This document shows positions 19,710 through 29,140 of a stretch of 64,000 nt of DNA, one piece after another. Within the stretch, counting starts at the first letter, position 1; the number at the start of each line of letters is the position of its first letter. Made by a program: the position numbers and the translations under genes. The DNA is taken from positions 1 to 64,000 of the forward strand of contig CAKZQF010000096.1 in assembly GCA_937139475.1 (NCBI GenBank), in the 5' to 3' direction. The notes beneath the pieces were generated by a model. The model was given only the letters and a program-made list of their open reading frames with translations, did no database searches and was not told the DNA's origin. This DNA is from an uncultured Gammaproteobacteria bacterium (GTDB taxonomy: Bacteria > Pseudomonadota > Gammaproteobacteria > Enterobacterales > Psychrobiaceae).

Positions 19710-22034
19710 ATGAGGAATAACACACCCGTAACTAATCGCCGAGTTGAGCTAAAGCCTAATCAGGATTTAGTGACAAAGACTGATTTAAAAGGGCGTATTA
19801 CCTACGTAAACCCAGGCTTTATTGAAGTTAGTGGCTTTTCTGAAGCGGAGCTAATAGGCGAGCACCATAATATAGTGCGCCACCCAGATATGCCGGCAGC
19901 CGCTTTCGACGATTTGTGGAAAACCCTTACCGAAGGTCGACCTTGGGTAGGTTTTGTAAAGAACCGCTGTAAGAACGGTGATTATTACTGGGTTATTGCA
20001 AACGTTACTCCTTTATACAAAAACGGTCAGCTGGTTGAATATATGTCTGTGCGCTCAGCGCCTAGTGACTCTCAAATAACTCAGGCAGAAACGCTGTACC
20101 GTCAGTTGGCAAGCGGAGAAGTTACGCTACCGGCACCAAGCTCGATTACAAACAAAGAGTTCTCAACTCATTTAAATAAATGGGTTGGTATATCAGCTGT
20201 TACCAGTGCGGTGATTGCAGCGCCACTATTTTTTACTGGCTTGCCAGCATTGGCTGCACTTGGTCCGGTCGTTGGACTAGGCATGCTCGCCTTTTCAGCT
20301 AATCGCTTGCTAAGCGATAAAGTGACCCCTGCGATTGATAACGCGATTCGAGAGATGAAGTTCATTATTGAAGGTGACTATAAGCGCGATATAGCGGTGA
20401 CCGAAGCTGGTGAAGCCGGTGAATTATTACGCACTGTTAAATCGGTTCAGGTAAAGCTTGGCTTTGAAGTCAATGATGCAAAAGAGACAGCACAGCGTGC
20501 TGAGCGTATTAAAGTAGCGCTTGATAACGTAACATCAAGCGTGATGATGGCTGACACCCAAGGTAATATTATTTATACCAATGACTCTGTTCTAGCGATG
20601 CTAAAAAATGCTGAGAAAGATATTCAAACCCATCTTCCTCATTTTGACGCAGATAGCTTAATGGGCACAAACATTGATACTTTCCATAAAGAGCCTGCAC
20701 ATCAGCAGCGTTTACTTGAAGCGCTAAAAGACACGTTTAAGACGCGGATATCTGTTGGTCCACGCCGCTTTAACTTAATTGCAGCGCCTGTTATTGACGA
20801 GCATGGTCAGCGTCTGGGTTCTGTCGTTGAATGGGCCGATGTTACGCAACAACTTGCTGCCGAGGCACAAGTAGAGCAAGTAATAAGAGATGCATCTCGC
20901 GGTAAACTTGATTCGCGTTTAGACACCACAAACTTTGATGGCTTTATCGCTAATGTAGCTCAAGGCATGAATGATATGCTTGATACCTTGGTAGAGCCAA
21001 TTGGTGAAATTAAGCGTGTTGTAGGTGATTTGGCTGAAGGTGATTTAAGTTCACGTATGCAGGGCAATTTCGAAGGTGAATTTGCTCAGCTAGATGAGTC
21101 ATTGCAAGTAGCCATGGTGAAACTTGAAGACATCGTTAGTGAAATACGAACTTCTAGTGGTTCCATTGCATCTGGTGCAGAAGAAATTTCTAAAGGTAAT
21201 ACAACATTAAGTGCGCGAACTGAAGCACAAGCAGCAAGCCTGGAAGAGACAGCTGCAAGCATGGAAGAAATGACCGCAACGGTCCGCCAGAATGCCGAAA
21301 GCGCTAATCAAGCCAATGAGCTTGCATCAAATGCGAAAATCCTGGCTGAAAATGGCGGCGAAATCTCAGTAAAAGTTGTTAATTCTATGAGCGAAATTAG
21401 CCGCTCAAGCACAAAGATTTCTGAAATCATCGGGGTAATTGATGAAATTGCCTTCCAAACAAACCTACTTGCGCTAAATGCAGCTGTTGAAGCGGCGCGA
21501 GCGGGTGAACAGGGACGCGGTTTTGCGGTAGTTGCTGCTGAAGTACGTAACCTCGCTCAACGAAGCGCAAGCGCTGCAAAAGAGATTAAAGGTTTAATTA
21601 GTGACAGCGCTGCAAAAGTGGAAGAAGGTGGCCGCTTTGTTGATGAGTCGGGTAAGGCGCTCACAGAGATTGTTGATGCCATTCACGAAGTTTCAAGTAT
21701 TGTCGGTGAAATATCGCTAGCGAGTAATGAACAAGCAACTGGCATCAATCAGGTTAATGTCGCTGTTTCTGATATGGATGAAGGGACACAACAAAATGCC
21801 GCATTGGTTGAAGAAGTTGCCGCGGCGTCAGAAGGTATGGAAGAGCAAGCGGTTCAGTTACGTAAATTGATGGGCTTTTTCGGCCAAAGCGCTCACGTAT
21901 CTGTGCCCCGAACTTCTGTGTCTAGTGCTGCTGTGCCTAGTGCCACGCGAGAAGCATCTACACCAAGTCAAAGACGTGCAGCTGTAACAAGTAAGCCACA
22001 GGCAACCGATTCTATGGAATGGGAAGAATTTTAA
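19710..22034 (+). CDS. PAS-containing methyl-accepting chemotaxis protein (Aer-like)
   Basis: A 774-residue receptor. Residues 20-115 form an Aer-type PAS domain ([31 protein letters not shown]), suggesting redox, FAD or energy sensing in the cytoplasm. A hydrophobic hairpin (about 158-197) anchors it, with no periplasmic sensor. A HAMP region, a second PAS-like domain ([15 protein letters not shown]) and another HAMP-like unit follow. The signalling tip is classic ([20 protein letters not shown]). The extreme C-terminus MEWEEF has the W-x-x-F spacing of the pentapeptide that tethers CheR/CheB in E. coli receptors. GAGGAGAACAAGC precedes the ATG. It is the only MCP in the window and presumably the dedicated receptor of this cluster. 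Confidence 0.94.
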   Translation: MRNNTPVTNRRVELKPNQDLVTKTDLKGRITYVNPGFIEVSGFSEAELIGEHHNIVRHPDMPAAAFDDLWKTLTEGRPWVGFVKNRCKNGDYYWVIANVTPLYKNGQLVEYMSVRSAPSDSQITQAETLYRQLASGEVTLPAPSSITNKEFSTHLNKWVGISAVTSAVIAAPLFFTGLPALAALGPVVGLGMLAFSANRLLSDKVTPAIDNAIREMKFIIEGDYKRDIAVTEAGEAGELLRTVKSVQVKLGFEVNDAKETAQRAERIKVALDNVTSSVMMADTQGNIIYTNDSVLAMLKNAEKDIQTHLPHFDADSLMGTNIDTFHKEPAHQQRLLEALKDTFKTRISVGPRRFNLIAAPVIDEHGQRLGSVVEWADVTQQLAAEAQVEQVIRDASRGKLDSRLDTTNFDGFIANVAQGMNDMLDTLVEPIGEIKRVVGDLAEGDLSSRMQGNFEGEFAQLDESLQVAMVKLEDIVSEIRTSSGSIASGAEEISKGNTTLSARTEAQAASLEETAASMEEMTATVRQNAESANQANELASNAKILAENGGEISVKVVNSMSEISRSSTKISEIIGVIDEIAFQTNLLALNAAVEAARAGEQGRGFAVVAAEVRNLAQRSASAAKEIKGLISDSAAKVEEGGRFVDESGKALTEIVDAIHEVSSIVGEISLASNEQATGINQVNVAVSDMDEGTQQNAALVEEVAAASEGMEEQAVQLRKLMGFFGQSAHVSVPRTSVSSAAVPSATREASTPSQRRAAVTSKPQATDSMEWEEF

Positions 22035-22898
22035 TTGAGCACTTCAAGTGAGTTAGCGCCCAGGCGGCGCTTAGCTGGCCCTGACCGTGAGTTTGCTTAT
22101 AACACAAGAGACTTTGAGCGAGTTAAGGAGCGAATATATCAGCTTGCTGGTATCTCCTTAGCTGCTCATAAAGAAGATTTAGTTTACAACCGATTGGTGC
22201 GGCGCTTAAGAGCATTGTCTTTAGATAGCTTCGAGCAATACATTGATTATTTAGATCATTCAAATGAAGAGCTCAATCGTTTTATTAATGCGATGACAAC
22301 GAACCTGACTTCATTTTTTCGTGAGTCGCATCATTTTGATTATTTAAGTGACGTATATATTCCGAAACTAGCAGCGCAAGGGCACAAGCAGCTAAGAGTC
22401 TGGTCATCTGGCTGTTCGGTTGGTGAAGAGCCTTATAGTATGGCGATAAGCCTACTAGAGTCTGGTGTTTGTCTTGATACTTGGGATATTAAGATCTGGG
22501 CGACAGATATTGATACCAATGTGCTCGACACCGCAAGACAGGGCGTTTATGACATAGAGCGTATTGAAAGCTTGAGTATCGAGCGTAAGCGTTTGGCATT
22601 CCTACGCGGTAAGGGCCAGAATGCTGATAAAGTATGCATTAAAGATTTCATTAAAGAGATGATGCACTTTGAGTATTGCAACTTAATGGAGCAATGGCCG
22701 TTAGATGAGCCAATAGATATTATATTTTGTCGTAATGTGATGATTTATTTTGACAAAGAAACCCAAAATAGATTGTTAGATCGAATGACCGATTTACTCA
22801 AACCTGGCGGTATTTTGTGTATCGGTCACTCTGAAACCCCGTCGCGGTCTATGAAAGACTATAAAGTATTGGGCCGCACAATGTATCAAAAACTATAG
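22035..22898 (+). CDS. cheR: chemoreceptor glutamate methyltransferase CheR
   Basis: A 287-residue SAM-dependent methyltransferase that methylates receptor glutamates. Visible are the N-terminal helical domain, TTNLTSFFRESHHF, the SAM-binding WSSGCSVGEEPYSMA, and DIIFCRNVMIYFDKE. I chose the TTG directly after the MCP stop because GGGAAG lies eight bases upstream and no in-frame ATG precedes the conserved domain. Tight linkage suggests coupled translation with its receptor. Confidence 0.95.
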   Translation: MSTSSELAPRRRLAGPDREFAYNTRDFERVKERIYQLAGISLAAHKEDLVYNRLVRRLRALSLDSFEQYIDYLDHSNEELNRFINAMTTNLTSFFRESHHFDYLSDVYIPKLAAQGHKQLRVWSSGCSVGEEPYSMAISLLESGVCLDTWDIKIWATDIDTNVLDTARQGVYDIERIESLSIERKRLAFLRGKGQNADKVCIKDFIKEMMHFEYCNLMEQWPLDEPIDIIFCRNVMIYFDKETQNRLLDRMTDLLKPGGILCIGHSETPSRSMKDYKVLGRTMYQKL

Positions 22899-22915
22899 AT
22901 AGTAAGTCAGTTAAA

Positions 22916-23542
22916 ATGGAATTGAAGACACTACAAGGCGCTAGTGGCATGCCAATGTTTCCTGAGTTTGAACATATCAGGCGGTTTTGGATGCCTCAGC
23001 ATGATCGTTATGGGGTGAAGGTAGTGGCAGGTGATTATTATGTGACTAAGCAAGATGAGTTGATCACAACCGTGCTTGGCTCTTGTGTTACCGTGTGTAT
23101 ACGTGATGCGAAGGCTGGCGTCGGTGGCATTAACCATTTCTTACTGCCGGATGCCAGCTGTGACATACTATCAGCGTCGAACCGCTATGGTGTTTTTGCC
23201 ATGGAGCAATTGATAAATTCAATTATAAAACATGGCGGCAGACGAGAAAATTTTGAGGTTAAGCTGGTCGGTGGTGGCAACATGATGGCCGGTGTAACCG
23301 ATATTGGTAAAATTAATATTGAATTTGTAAAGAATTTCCTTCGTACGGAAGGCTATGTGATCACCGCTGAGGATCTTGGGGGCTCTCAGCCTCGTAAAAT
23401 CATTTACAATGTGACTAGCGGGAAGCTTCTTGTAAACAAAATGAGAAGCCATCATCAAGACCGCTATGCTGAGAAAGAACTTGAGCTCCAGCGTAGTAAA
23501 ATGGCAACTGCTATTCATGATGATGTCGAATTATTTGAGTAG
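22916..23542 (+). CDS. cheD: chemoreceptor glutamine deamidase CheD
   Basis: A 208-residue CheD. The catalytic Cys57 (TVLGSCVTVCI) and His74 (GGINHFLLP) are in place. CheD deamidates receptor glutamines and, in Bacillus and Thermotoga, binds and stimulates CheC. A cheC gene lies at the end of this cluster, so a CheC-CheD feedback loop is possible. The ribosome binding site before the chosen ATG is weak; internal Met12 or Met14 could be the true start. Confidence 0.94.
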   Translation: MELKTLQGASGMPMFPEFEHIRRFWMPQHDRYGVKVVAGDYYVTKQDELITTVLGSCVTVCIRDAKAGVGGINHFLLPDASCDILSASNRYGVFAMEQLINSIIKHGGRRENFEVKLVGGGNMMAGVTDIGKINIEFVKNFLRTEGYVITAEDLGGSQPRKIIYNVTSGKLLVNKMRSHHQDRYAEKELELQRSKMATAIHDDVELFE

Positions 23543-23551
23543 GTAAAAATA

Positions 23552-24649
23552 ATGGACAAAATTAAGGTTTTAATCGTTGACGACTCAAAGCTTGTACGGG
23601 AAATTCTCGTTGAGATACTTAGTCAGTTTCCGCTTATTACTATTGTTGGGCAAGCGGAAGATGCTTTTCAAGCCCGTGAAATGATAAAACTTCACTCCCC
23701 AGACGTTTTGACACTCGATGTTGAGATGCCGAAAATGGATGGGATAACCTTTCTTAGAAATCTGATGCGTCTGCGCCCGATGCCCGTGGTTATGTTATCT
23801 ACGCTGACGACCAAAGGGGCAGAGGTGACACTTGAGGCATTAGAACTCGGTGCGGTTGACTTTATCGCCAAGCCAAAGTCCAGTGATTTGATGGGAGGGC
23901 TAACAGCCTTTAACAATGCGTTATTTGAGAAAATTAAATTTGCCTCAACAGTTGATGTTAGCTCCTTAGGTAAAAAAGCCCGTGAGATTAAAAAAGAATC
24001 AGCACTAAGTGATATCGATTTGACCCACGAGGTGATTGCTTTAGGGGCATCTACCGGTGGTACGGAGGCTCTGCGAGTTGTATTGGACGCGATGCCGGCA
24101 GATTCTCCCCCGATTGTAATAACCCAGCATATTCCTCAAAGTTTTAGTCTTCGCTTTGCAAAACGGTTAAACGGAACGAGTTTAATGACTGTACATGAAG
24201 CACGAGATGGCTTGGAATTAATGCGTGGTCATGCCTATGTTGCGCCAGGCAATATGCACCTGAAAATTATCGAGTTAAATGGCAAATATTACTGCCGCAT
24301 TGACGATGGTCCGTTGGTTAATCGTCATAAACCCTCAGTGGATGTAATGTTTAATTCGTTATTAGGACTGAGTAAAGTCAAGGTGTTTGCTGGGTTGTTA
24401 ACGGGTATGGGCAGTGACGGCGCTAAGTCATTATTATCTTTAAAAGAGCATGGCCATTTTACACTCATTCAAGATGAGCAGACGAGCATGGTATGGGGCA
24501 TGCCTGGGGTAGCCCAAAGCTTGAATGCTCACTGCCGAGAAGAGCCATTGCCAAATGTGGCGCGGACATTATTGCAGCAGGTTAGAGGTCAGGCAAAGCG
24601 CGCTTCTTTTAATTCTAGTCGTATTAAGGAAAACAATGTATCGCTTTAG
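23552..24649 (+). CDS. cheB: protein-glutamate methylesterase CheB
   Basis: A 365-residue protein with an N-terminal receiver (phospho-acceptor Asp56 in LTLDVEMPKMDG) and a C-terminal methylesterase. The catalytic triad is Ser167 (GASTGG), His193 (TQHIPQS) and Asp289 (TGMGSDGAKSL). It removes receptor methyl groups when phosphorylated by CheA. The 3' end overlaps the start of the next gene by 14 bases. Confidence 0.96.
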   Translation: MDKIKVLIVDDSKLVREILVEILSQFPLITIVGQAEDAFQAREMIKLHSPDVLTLDVEMPKMDGITFLRNLMRLRPMPVVMLSTLTTKGAEVTLEALELGAVDFIAKPKSSDLMGGLTAFNNALFEKIKFASTVDVSSLGKKAREIKKESALSDIDLTHEVIALGASTGGTEALRVVLDAMPADSPPIVITQHIPQSFSLRFAKRLNGTSLMTVHEARDGLELMRGHAYVAPGNMHLKIIELNGKYYCRIDDGPLVNRHKPSVDVMFNSLLGLSKVKVFAGLLTGMGSDGAKSLLSLKEHGHFTLIQDEQTSMVWGMPGVAQSLNAHCREEPLPNVARTLLQQVRGQAKRASFNSSRIKENNVSL

Positions 24650-25331
24650 AAATTTAGCGCTAGCCCTTGGTGGAAGCAGCGTTGTAGTTATTGGCGTTAA
24701 CGTATTTTTTCCATTACCAATGGTTCTTATTGCTCTAGCGATTCTCTGCCTGGTTTGTACTCTGGGCTATTTTGCTCGTCTAGAACTCAATGTAAAGGAG
24801 GACGCTGCGGTTAATATGGAGGACGTACAGCAATCATTCGCGCTTTTAGAGCGTGCAATTGATTTTGAAATTGACATTCTCTCTAAAGAAGTACTGCGAG
24901 CATGCACACTCATTGACGCGGGAACTAAAGACATGAGTCAGTCATTTTATGAGCTTCAAGAAATTAGCCAAGATCAGCAGAACTTATTGATGCAAGTTTC
25001 GGGGGACAATGAACATGGTAATTGCGCGATTGATGCCTGCGGTACCATGACGCAAGAGAAATTGGACCAAGTGACAAGTCGCGCAATTCAAACACTGCAA
25101 TTTGAAGATATCGTGAGCCAGTCGTTACAGTCGATGTCGGATAATGTTAATCAATTAAGTTTAATTTCGGGACAGTTACGAGGGATGAGTACCTCAACAA
25201 TGCCTTTCAATCAGCAATTAGTGCAATTGGAAAGCATTTGTCAAACATTTACCACCCGGAAGGTGCAAGCCTCACAACATCGTACAGTTTCGCAAGAAAG
25301 CTTAGATGAAGGCGATATTGATTTATTTTAA
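24636..25331 (+). CDS. membrane-anchored protein with CheZ-like motifs
   Basis: A 231-residue protein of no family I can name with certainty. Two hydrophobic segments (about residues 7-24 and 27-46) anchor it in the membrane; the rest is cytoplasmic and mostly helical. The segment LQFEDIVSQSLQSM (residues 154-167) aligns in pattern with the catalytic helix of CheZ: Asp158 and Gln162 keep the D-x-x-x-Q spacing of CheZ Asp143/Gln147. The last residues, DEGDIDLF, are acidic and end in Phe like the CheY-binding tail of CheZ. It may be a membrane-bound CheY-P phosphatase or CheY-binding protein. The ATG at 24636 overlaps cheB in another frame, so translational coupling is likely. Confidence 0.85.
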   Translation: MYRFRNLALALGGSSVVVIGVNVFFPLPMVLIALAILCLVCTLGYFARLELNVKEDAAVNMEDVQQSFALLERAIDFEIDILSKEVLRACTLIDAGTKDMSQSFYELQEISQDQQNLLMQVSGDNEHGNCAIDACGTMTQEKLDQVTSRAIQTLQFEDIVSQSLQSMSDNVNQLSLISGQLRGMSTSTMPFNQQLVQLESICQTFTTRKVQASQHRTVSQESLDEGDIDLF

Positions 25332-25353
25332 CCGTTTTTAAAAAGGAGCTAAC

Positions 25354-25662
25354 ATGGCTATAGTAAGCACGGTAGGGGATAGTAATAAGGATGTACTAAT
25401 CAAAGTGTCCGATCGTTTTGATTTCTCGCAATATAAAGTGTTTAGAGATAGCTATTGCGATAGCAATGTTGCAGGCACGGCGTTTAGGCTTGATTTAAGT
25501 GCCGCAAATTACATGGATTCTTCGGCCTTGGGCATGTTGCTTTTGTTAAAAGAACATGCGGATAAAATCAATGGCAAAATTGTAATCGAGCGTCCTAACG
25601 ATTCTATAAATAAGATATTAGAAATAGCACAGTTTCACCATTTGATGGAAATTGTGAGGTAG
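25354..25662 (+). CDS. STAS-domain anti-sigma-factor antagonist (CrsA/HsbA-like)
   Basis: A 102-residue STAS protein with the switch loop YMDSSALGML; Ser56 (D55-S56-S57) is the expected phosphorylation site. AAAAGGAGCTAAC gives a strong start. It lies 10 bases before the REC-PP2C-HATPase gene. In Shewanella (CrsA-CrsR) and Pseudomonas (HsbA-HsbR) the equivalent pair forms a partner switch that controls an anti-sigma activity. The same role is inferred here; the final target (RpoS, FlgM or another) is unknown. Confidence 0.88.
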   Translation: MAIVSTVGDSNKDVLIKVSDRFDFSQYKVFRDSYCDSNVAGTAFRLDLSAANYMDSSALGMLLLLKEHADKINGKIVIERPNDSINKILEIAQFHHLMEIVR

Positions 25663-25671
25663 CGTTTTACC

Positions 25672-27387
25672 ATGTCATCTAATGATCGCCATGTACTTAT
25701 CATCGATGCTGATAACGAACATTTAGAAAGATTAGCGGCCATTATTGGCGATGAAGGCTTCAAGGTAACTAAGTCTAACAATGGCATGGAAGGCATGGTG
25801 AAATTCTATCAAAACCGGCCAGACCTGGTGGTAATTGATTACGGTGATGGTACATCACGACTAGAAACTTGTCGTCAAATTAAGGCGCTCGCAAGTGAAA
25901 CCTTTGTACCGATTATTATCGTTGCTCCCTATTTAAATGACGAACAGATCAGTCGATGTATTGAAGCGGGCTCGGATGATATAATTTTCCGGCCTTTTTC
26001 TATGGCTATTTTCCGGTCTAAAATCCATTCGATGTTTAGAATCGGCGAAATCTATAGCAAACTCTATACTTTAACAGCAGCTCGTCAAAATGATGAAGAG
26101 CTTGCCGAAGCGCTCTTTAGCCAAGTTGTTGAAAAGGGCAATGTTGCCGAAGACAATATTAAAATTTTCAAGCGCTCAGCTGAAACATTTAGTGGCGATG
26201 TGCAGCTGACTGCGCTATGCCCCAATGGTGATATTAATGTATTGCTAGGAGATTTCACCGGACATGGGCTCAGTTCGGCAATTGGCGCAATACCATTGTC
26301 TGACACCTTCCGGGCAATGACTGACAAAGGCTATTCATCACTAGAAATCATCAAACAAATCAATCGGAAAATGCATCAGCTATTACCTACACATATGTTT
26401 TTGGCGATGCAAATGGTTACTCTATCGGTTACTGAGGGAATAGCCTATGTTTGGAATGCTGGCATGGAAGATATATTTCACTTTGATGCCAGTACCGGCG
26501 CATTAAAAGAGCGGATTTGTTCTTTTCACCCGCCCCTTGGCATTACTGCCAACCTAATTGGTGATATGAAGCCTAAATTAGTAACGCTTAGCCCTAATGA
26601 TCGTATCATTATGTACAGTGATGGCATCGTCGAAGCCAGAAATAGTGTCGGTGAATTTTTTGGTGAAGAGCGATTGATTAGTGCGAGTCAACTTGGTTTT
26701 GCTCATGGCGACGTACAACGCCATATCATTGCCGCTCTGGAAGTGTTTTGTGAAGATTTGCAGCAAGACGATGACATCTCTTTAGTCGATATTAATTGTG
26801 ATATCTCACTCTATCATGACCTCGGTTTAGCCAAGGGTTCAGAGCGGGATCTGCCAATAGAAGATACGCTAATTACTCAGTCTAGCGATTTTTGGACATG
26901 GCAAATGGCTATATCTGGTGAGAAATTAGCCAGCCTAAACCCAATCCCCCTGATTATCAATCAACTCCAAGAGATCGAAGGGCCGGGGGAGCACTGGTAT
27001 AATCTATTTACAGTCCTAACCGAACTATACGTCAATGCACTTGATCATGGCGTGCTCAACCTTAATTCTGAATTAAAGAACTCTCCCGAGGGGTTTGCAA
27101 GCTATTTTGATGAGAAAGAAGTGCGGCTTGCTCAAGTCGGAGACGGTTATATAAAAATCCAATTGCAGCATCAATCCACACCATCGGGCGGATTGTTATC
27201 AATTACGTTAATTGACTCTGGCTCAGGCTTTGAGTTTACCCCCTGGATTGAACCTGGTCAGGCAGATAATCTAGGAGATAATGAATTTAGTGGCCGAGGC
27301 ATCAAGCTGGTTAGTGGACTGTGCCAAAGCCTGTCTTATAAAGGTAATGGTAGCGTGGTGAATGCGATGTACCGTTGGGATCGTTAG
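25672..27387 (+). CDS. response regulator with PP2C phosphatase and RsbW-like kinase domains (CrsR/HsbR type)
   Basis: A 571-residue three-domain switch protein. Residues 1-125 form a receiver (phospho-acceptor Asp56 in LVVIDYGDG). About 160-385 form a SpoIIE/RsbU-type Ser/Thr phosphatase (GDFTGHGLSSAIGA, MYSDGIVEARN, QQDDDISLV). The C-terminus (about 430-571) is a GHKL ATPase with N-box ELYVNALDHGV, G1 LIDSGSGF and G2 GRGIKLVSGL. Such proteins can dephosphorylate or phosphorylate a STAS partner depending on receiver phosphorylation, and may bind sigma factor directly. Placement next to the STAS gene and behind the che genes suggests that CheA or another kinase feeds it. Confidence 0.93.
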   Translation: MSSNDRHVLIIDADNEHLERLAAIIGDEGFKVTKSNNGMEGMVKFYQNRPDLVVIDYGDGTSRLETCRQIKALASETFVPIIIVAPYLNDEQISRCIEAGSDDIIFRPFSMAIFRSKIHSMFRIGEIYSKLYTLTAARQNDEELAEALFSQVVEKGNVAEDNIKIFKRSAETFSGDVQLTALCPNGDINVLLGDFTGHGLSSAIGAIPLSDTFRAMTDKGYSSLEIIKQINRKMHQLLPTHMFLAMQMVTLSVTEGIAYVWNAGMEDIFHFDASTGALKERICSFHPPLGITANLIGDMKPKLVTLSPNDRIIMYSDGIVEARNSVGEFFGEERLISASQLGFAHGDVQRHIIAALEVFCEDLQQDDDISLVDINCDISLYHDLGLAKGSERDLPIEDTLITQSSDFWTWQMAISGEKLASLNPIPLIINQLQEIEGPGEHWYNLFTVLTELYVNALDHGVLNLNSELKNSPEGFASYFDEKEVRLAQVGDGYIKIQLQHQSTPSGGLLSITLIDSGSGFEFTPWIEPGQADNLGDNEFSGRGIKLVSGLCQSLSYKGNGSVVNAMYRWDR

Positions 27388-27899
27388 TCGATATCGCTTA
27401 CCTGGGCTAATTGTTGCTCACTCAGTATCTTTGAACTATCGAGTAGCAAGATGAGCGAATCATCAATATCAATTAATCCTTTCAAGTAATTGACTTTAAT
27501 ATGCTCGCCAACTTGTGGCTTTTGTTTAATATTTTCTGGTTTAATAGTATAAGTATCTGATACTGAATCGACAACAATCCCAATAACCAAGTTTTTATCT
27601 TGATAATGGACATTAAGTAAAATAACGACGGTTGTTGGCGTGTACTCCACTTGCGGCAGACCAAAACGTAGTCGTAAATCGATGATTGGTACAATGCTGT
27701 CAAACACATTCAGAACACCTTTTATATAGTCAGGGGTGTCTGGCAAGCTTGTGATAGGTTCCCATTCTCGAATCGTGTTTACTTGTAAAATATCAACGCC
27801 GTATTCTTCATCATTTAAGGTGAAAGTTAGTATTTGCGTCACATCGCCTTCATCCCAATCGTGGCTATGCACTTCGATACCTGATGGAGAACTATTCAT
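27384..27899 (-). CDS. second CheW-type coupling protein
   Basis: A 171-residue CheW domain (FTLNDEEYGVDILQVNTI, then LNVFDSIVPIIDLRLRFG) with a 20-residue polar N-terminal extension. No receiver domain is attached, so it is not CheV. AAGGAACCTCCA precedes the ATG. It overlaps the partner-switch gene tail to tail by four bases and is the only che gene on this strand. It may serve other receptors or tune the array formed with the first CheW. Confidence 0.93.
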   Translation of the reverse strand: MNSSPSGIEVHSHDWDEGDVTQILTFTLNDEEYGVDILQVNTIREWEPITSLPDTPDYIKGVLNVFDSIVPIIDLRLRFGLPQVEYTPTTVVILLNVHYQDKNLVIGIVVDSVSDTYTIKPENIKQKPQVGEHIKVNYLKGLIDIDDSLILLLDSSKILSEQQLAQVSDID

Positions 27900-28148
27900 T
27901 GGAGGTTCCTTGCTGTGAGTTGCGCAACGCTAGTGTTTGAAGCGGGGCGTAGTCTATGAATTTTGATTTATCTAGTATAAACATAAATTAGATGAAAATA
28001 ACAAGAAATTGTATTGAGTTTTTTAAACGTATCTGGTTAAGATAGTTAAATAAACCATTTATTTAATTGATTATTATTGAAGCCTGCGCGAAATAAAAAT
28101 AAAGACTGGCATTAATAAGAAGTGAACATGAAACAAGGGAATATAGTC

Positions 28149-28517
28149 ATGGGTATTAAGCAGGTGTTGATTGTAGATGATAGTCGTTTGACGCGAATGA
28201 TATTCGCTAAAGTTATCTCTAACCATCATAATGACTGGGAAATTTTTCAGGCTGAGAATGGAACCAAAGCAATCGAAATGGCGAAAGAAAGACAATTTGA
28301 TTTTATTTCACTTGATCATAATATGCCTGATATGACGGGATTAGATATCTTACCAACACTTAAGGAATTGCAGGAAAATGCGCATATCGGCGTTTTCACC
28401 GCCAATGTTCAGCAAGTTCTTTTAAGTCGCTATGAAGCGTTAGGGAAAAAATGTTACAACAAGCCTATTGATGAGCAAAAGATATTAGAATTCATTAAAG
28501 CAGGTGAGCTGGCATGA
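28149..28517 (+). CDS. single-domain response regulator paired with cheC
   Basis: A CheY-like receiver of about 122 residues (VLIVDDSRLTR, phospho-acceptor Asp in ISLDHNMPDMTG, Lys in CYNKPID). I prefer the ATG at 28149, with AAGGGA about nine bases upstream; starts at 28128 (ATG) and 28122 (GTG) are possible. Its stop overlaps the cheC start by four bases, so the two are translated together. CheC may therefore act on this regulator as well as, or instead of, the CheY at 16705. Confidence 0.92.
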   Translation: MGIKQVLIVDDSRLTRMIFAKVISNHHNDWEIFQAENGTKAIEMAKERQFDFISLDHNMPDMTGLDILPTLKELQENAHIGVFTANVQQVLLSRYEALGKKCYNKPIDEQKILEFIKAGELA

Positions 28518-29140
28518 GTGAAGAAATCCTAAGTGAAGATTTCTGCGATACCCTTGAAGAACTTTTTAACATTGGCATGGGACGAGCAGCTAAGTCACTT
28601 AGTGAAATGGTGAATGAAGAGGTTATTTTAAGTGTGCCTGAGCTAAAGGCGATGACCTACTCAGATGCACTGGAGATGTATACCAATAAAACGAATGAGC
28701 AGGTTGACGCGGTTGAGCAATTTTTCGATGGTCAGTTTAGTGGAAATGCCTTTCTGTTTTTTACCCATGAATCGAGTCAAGAGTTAGTGCGCCGAATCAT
28801 TGGTGATTTAGGGGCCGGTGAAGATCTAAATGAAATAGAGCAAGAGGTATTAAAAGAGGTCTCTAACATTATTCTTAATGCGTGCTTTGGCTGTATGGCA
28901 GAGGTACTTGATTGTGAATTACAAAGTGGCGTTCCTTCTGTTGTCACCGGGAATATTGCTGCGGTGTTAGGGCTTGAGCGGATGAAATTAGGTCGAAATC
29001 CGTTGGTATTAACATTATCGATGACGTTTCATTTGCACAACAATTCAATTGAAGGGCAGGTTTCTTTGTTAATGACGAGTGAATCGATTCAAAAACTGGT
29101 TAAAGAGTTAGAGAGATTTTCTGCATTGTATTCAATGTAA
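28514..29140 (+). CDS. cheC: CheC-family CheY-P phosphatase
   Basis: A 208-residue CheC/CheX-type protein with the two expected active-site signatures: E16-L-F-N19 in LEELFNIGMGRAAKS and E-V-S-N in LKEVSNIILNACFG. Family members dephosphorylate CheY-P and bind CheD. Both halves look active, as in true CheC. The gene overlaps the upstream response regulator by four bases. A Y-shaped hairpin right after the stop ends the unit. Confidence 0.93.
   Translation: MSEEILSEDFCDTLEELFNIGMGRAAKSLSEMVNEEVILSVPELKAMTYSDALEMYTNKTNEQVDAVEQFFDGQFSGNAFLFFTHESSQELVRRIIGDLGAGEDLNEIEQEVLKEVSNIILNACFGCMAEVLDCELQSGVPSVVTGNIAAVLGLERMKLGRNPLVLTLSMTFHLHNNSIEGQVSLLMTSESIQKLVKELERFSALYSM

Noticed and set aside
27384-27899. 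CheV (CheW plus receiver) for the minus-strand gene
   Set aside because: Only a CheW domain is present; there is no receiver domain.
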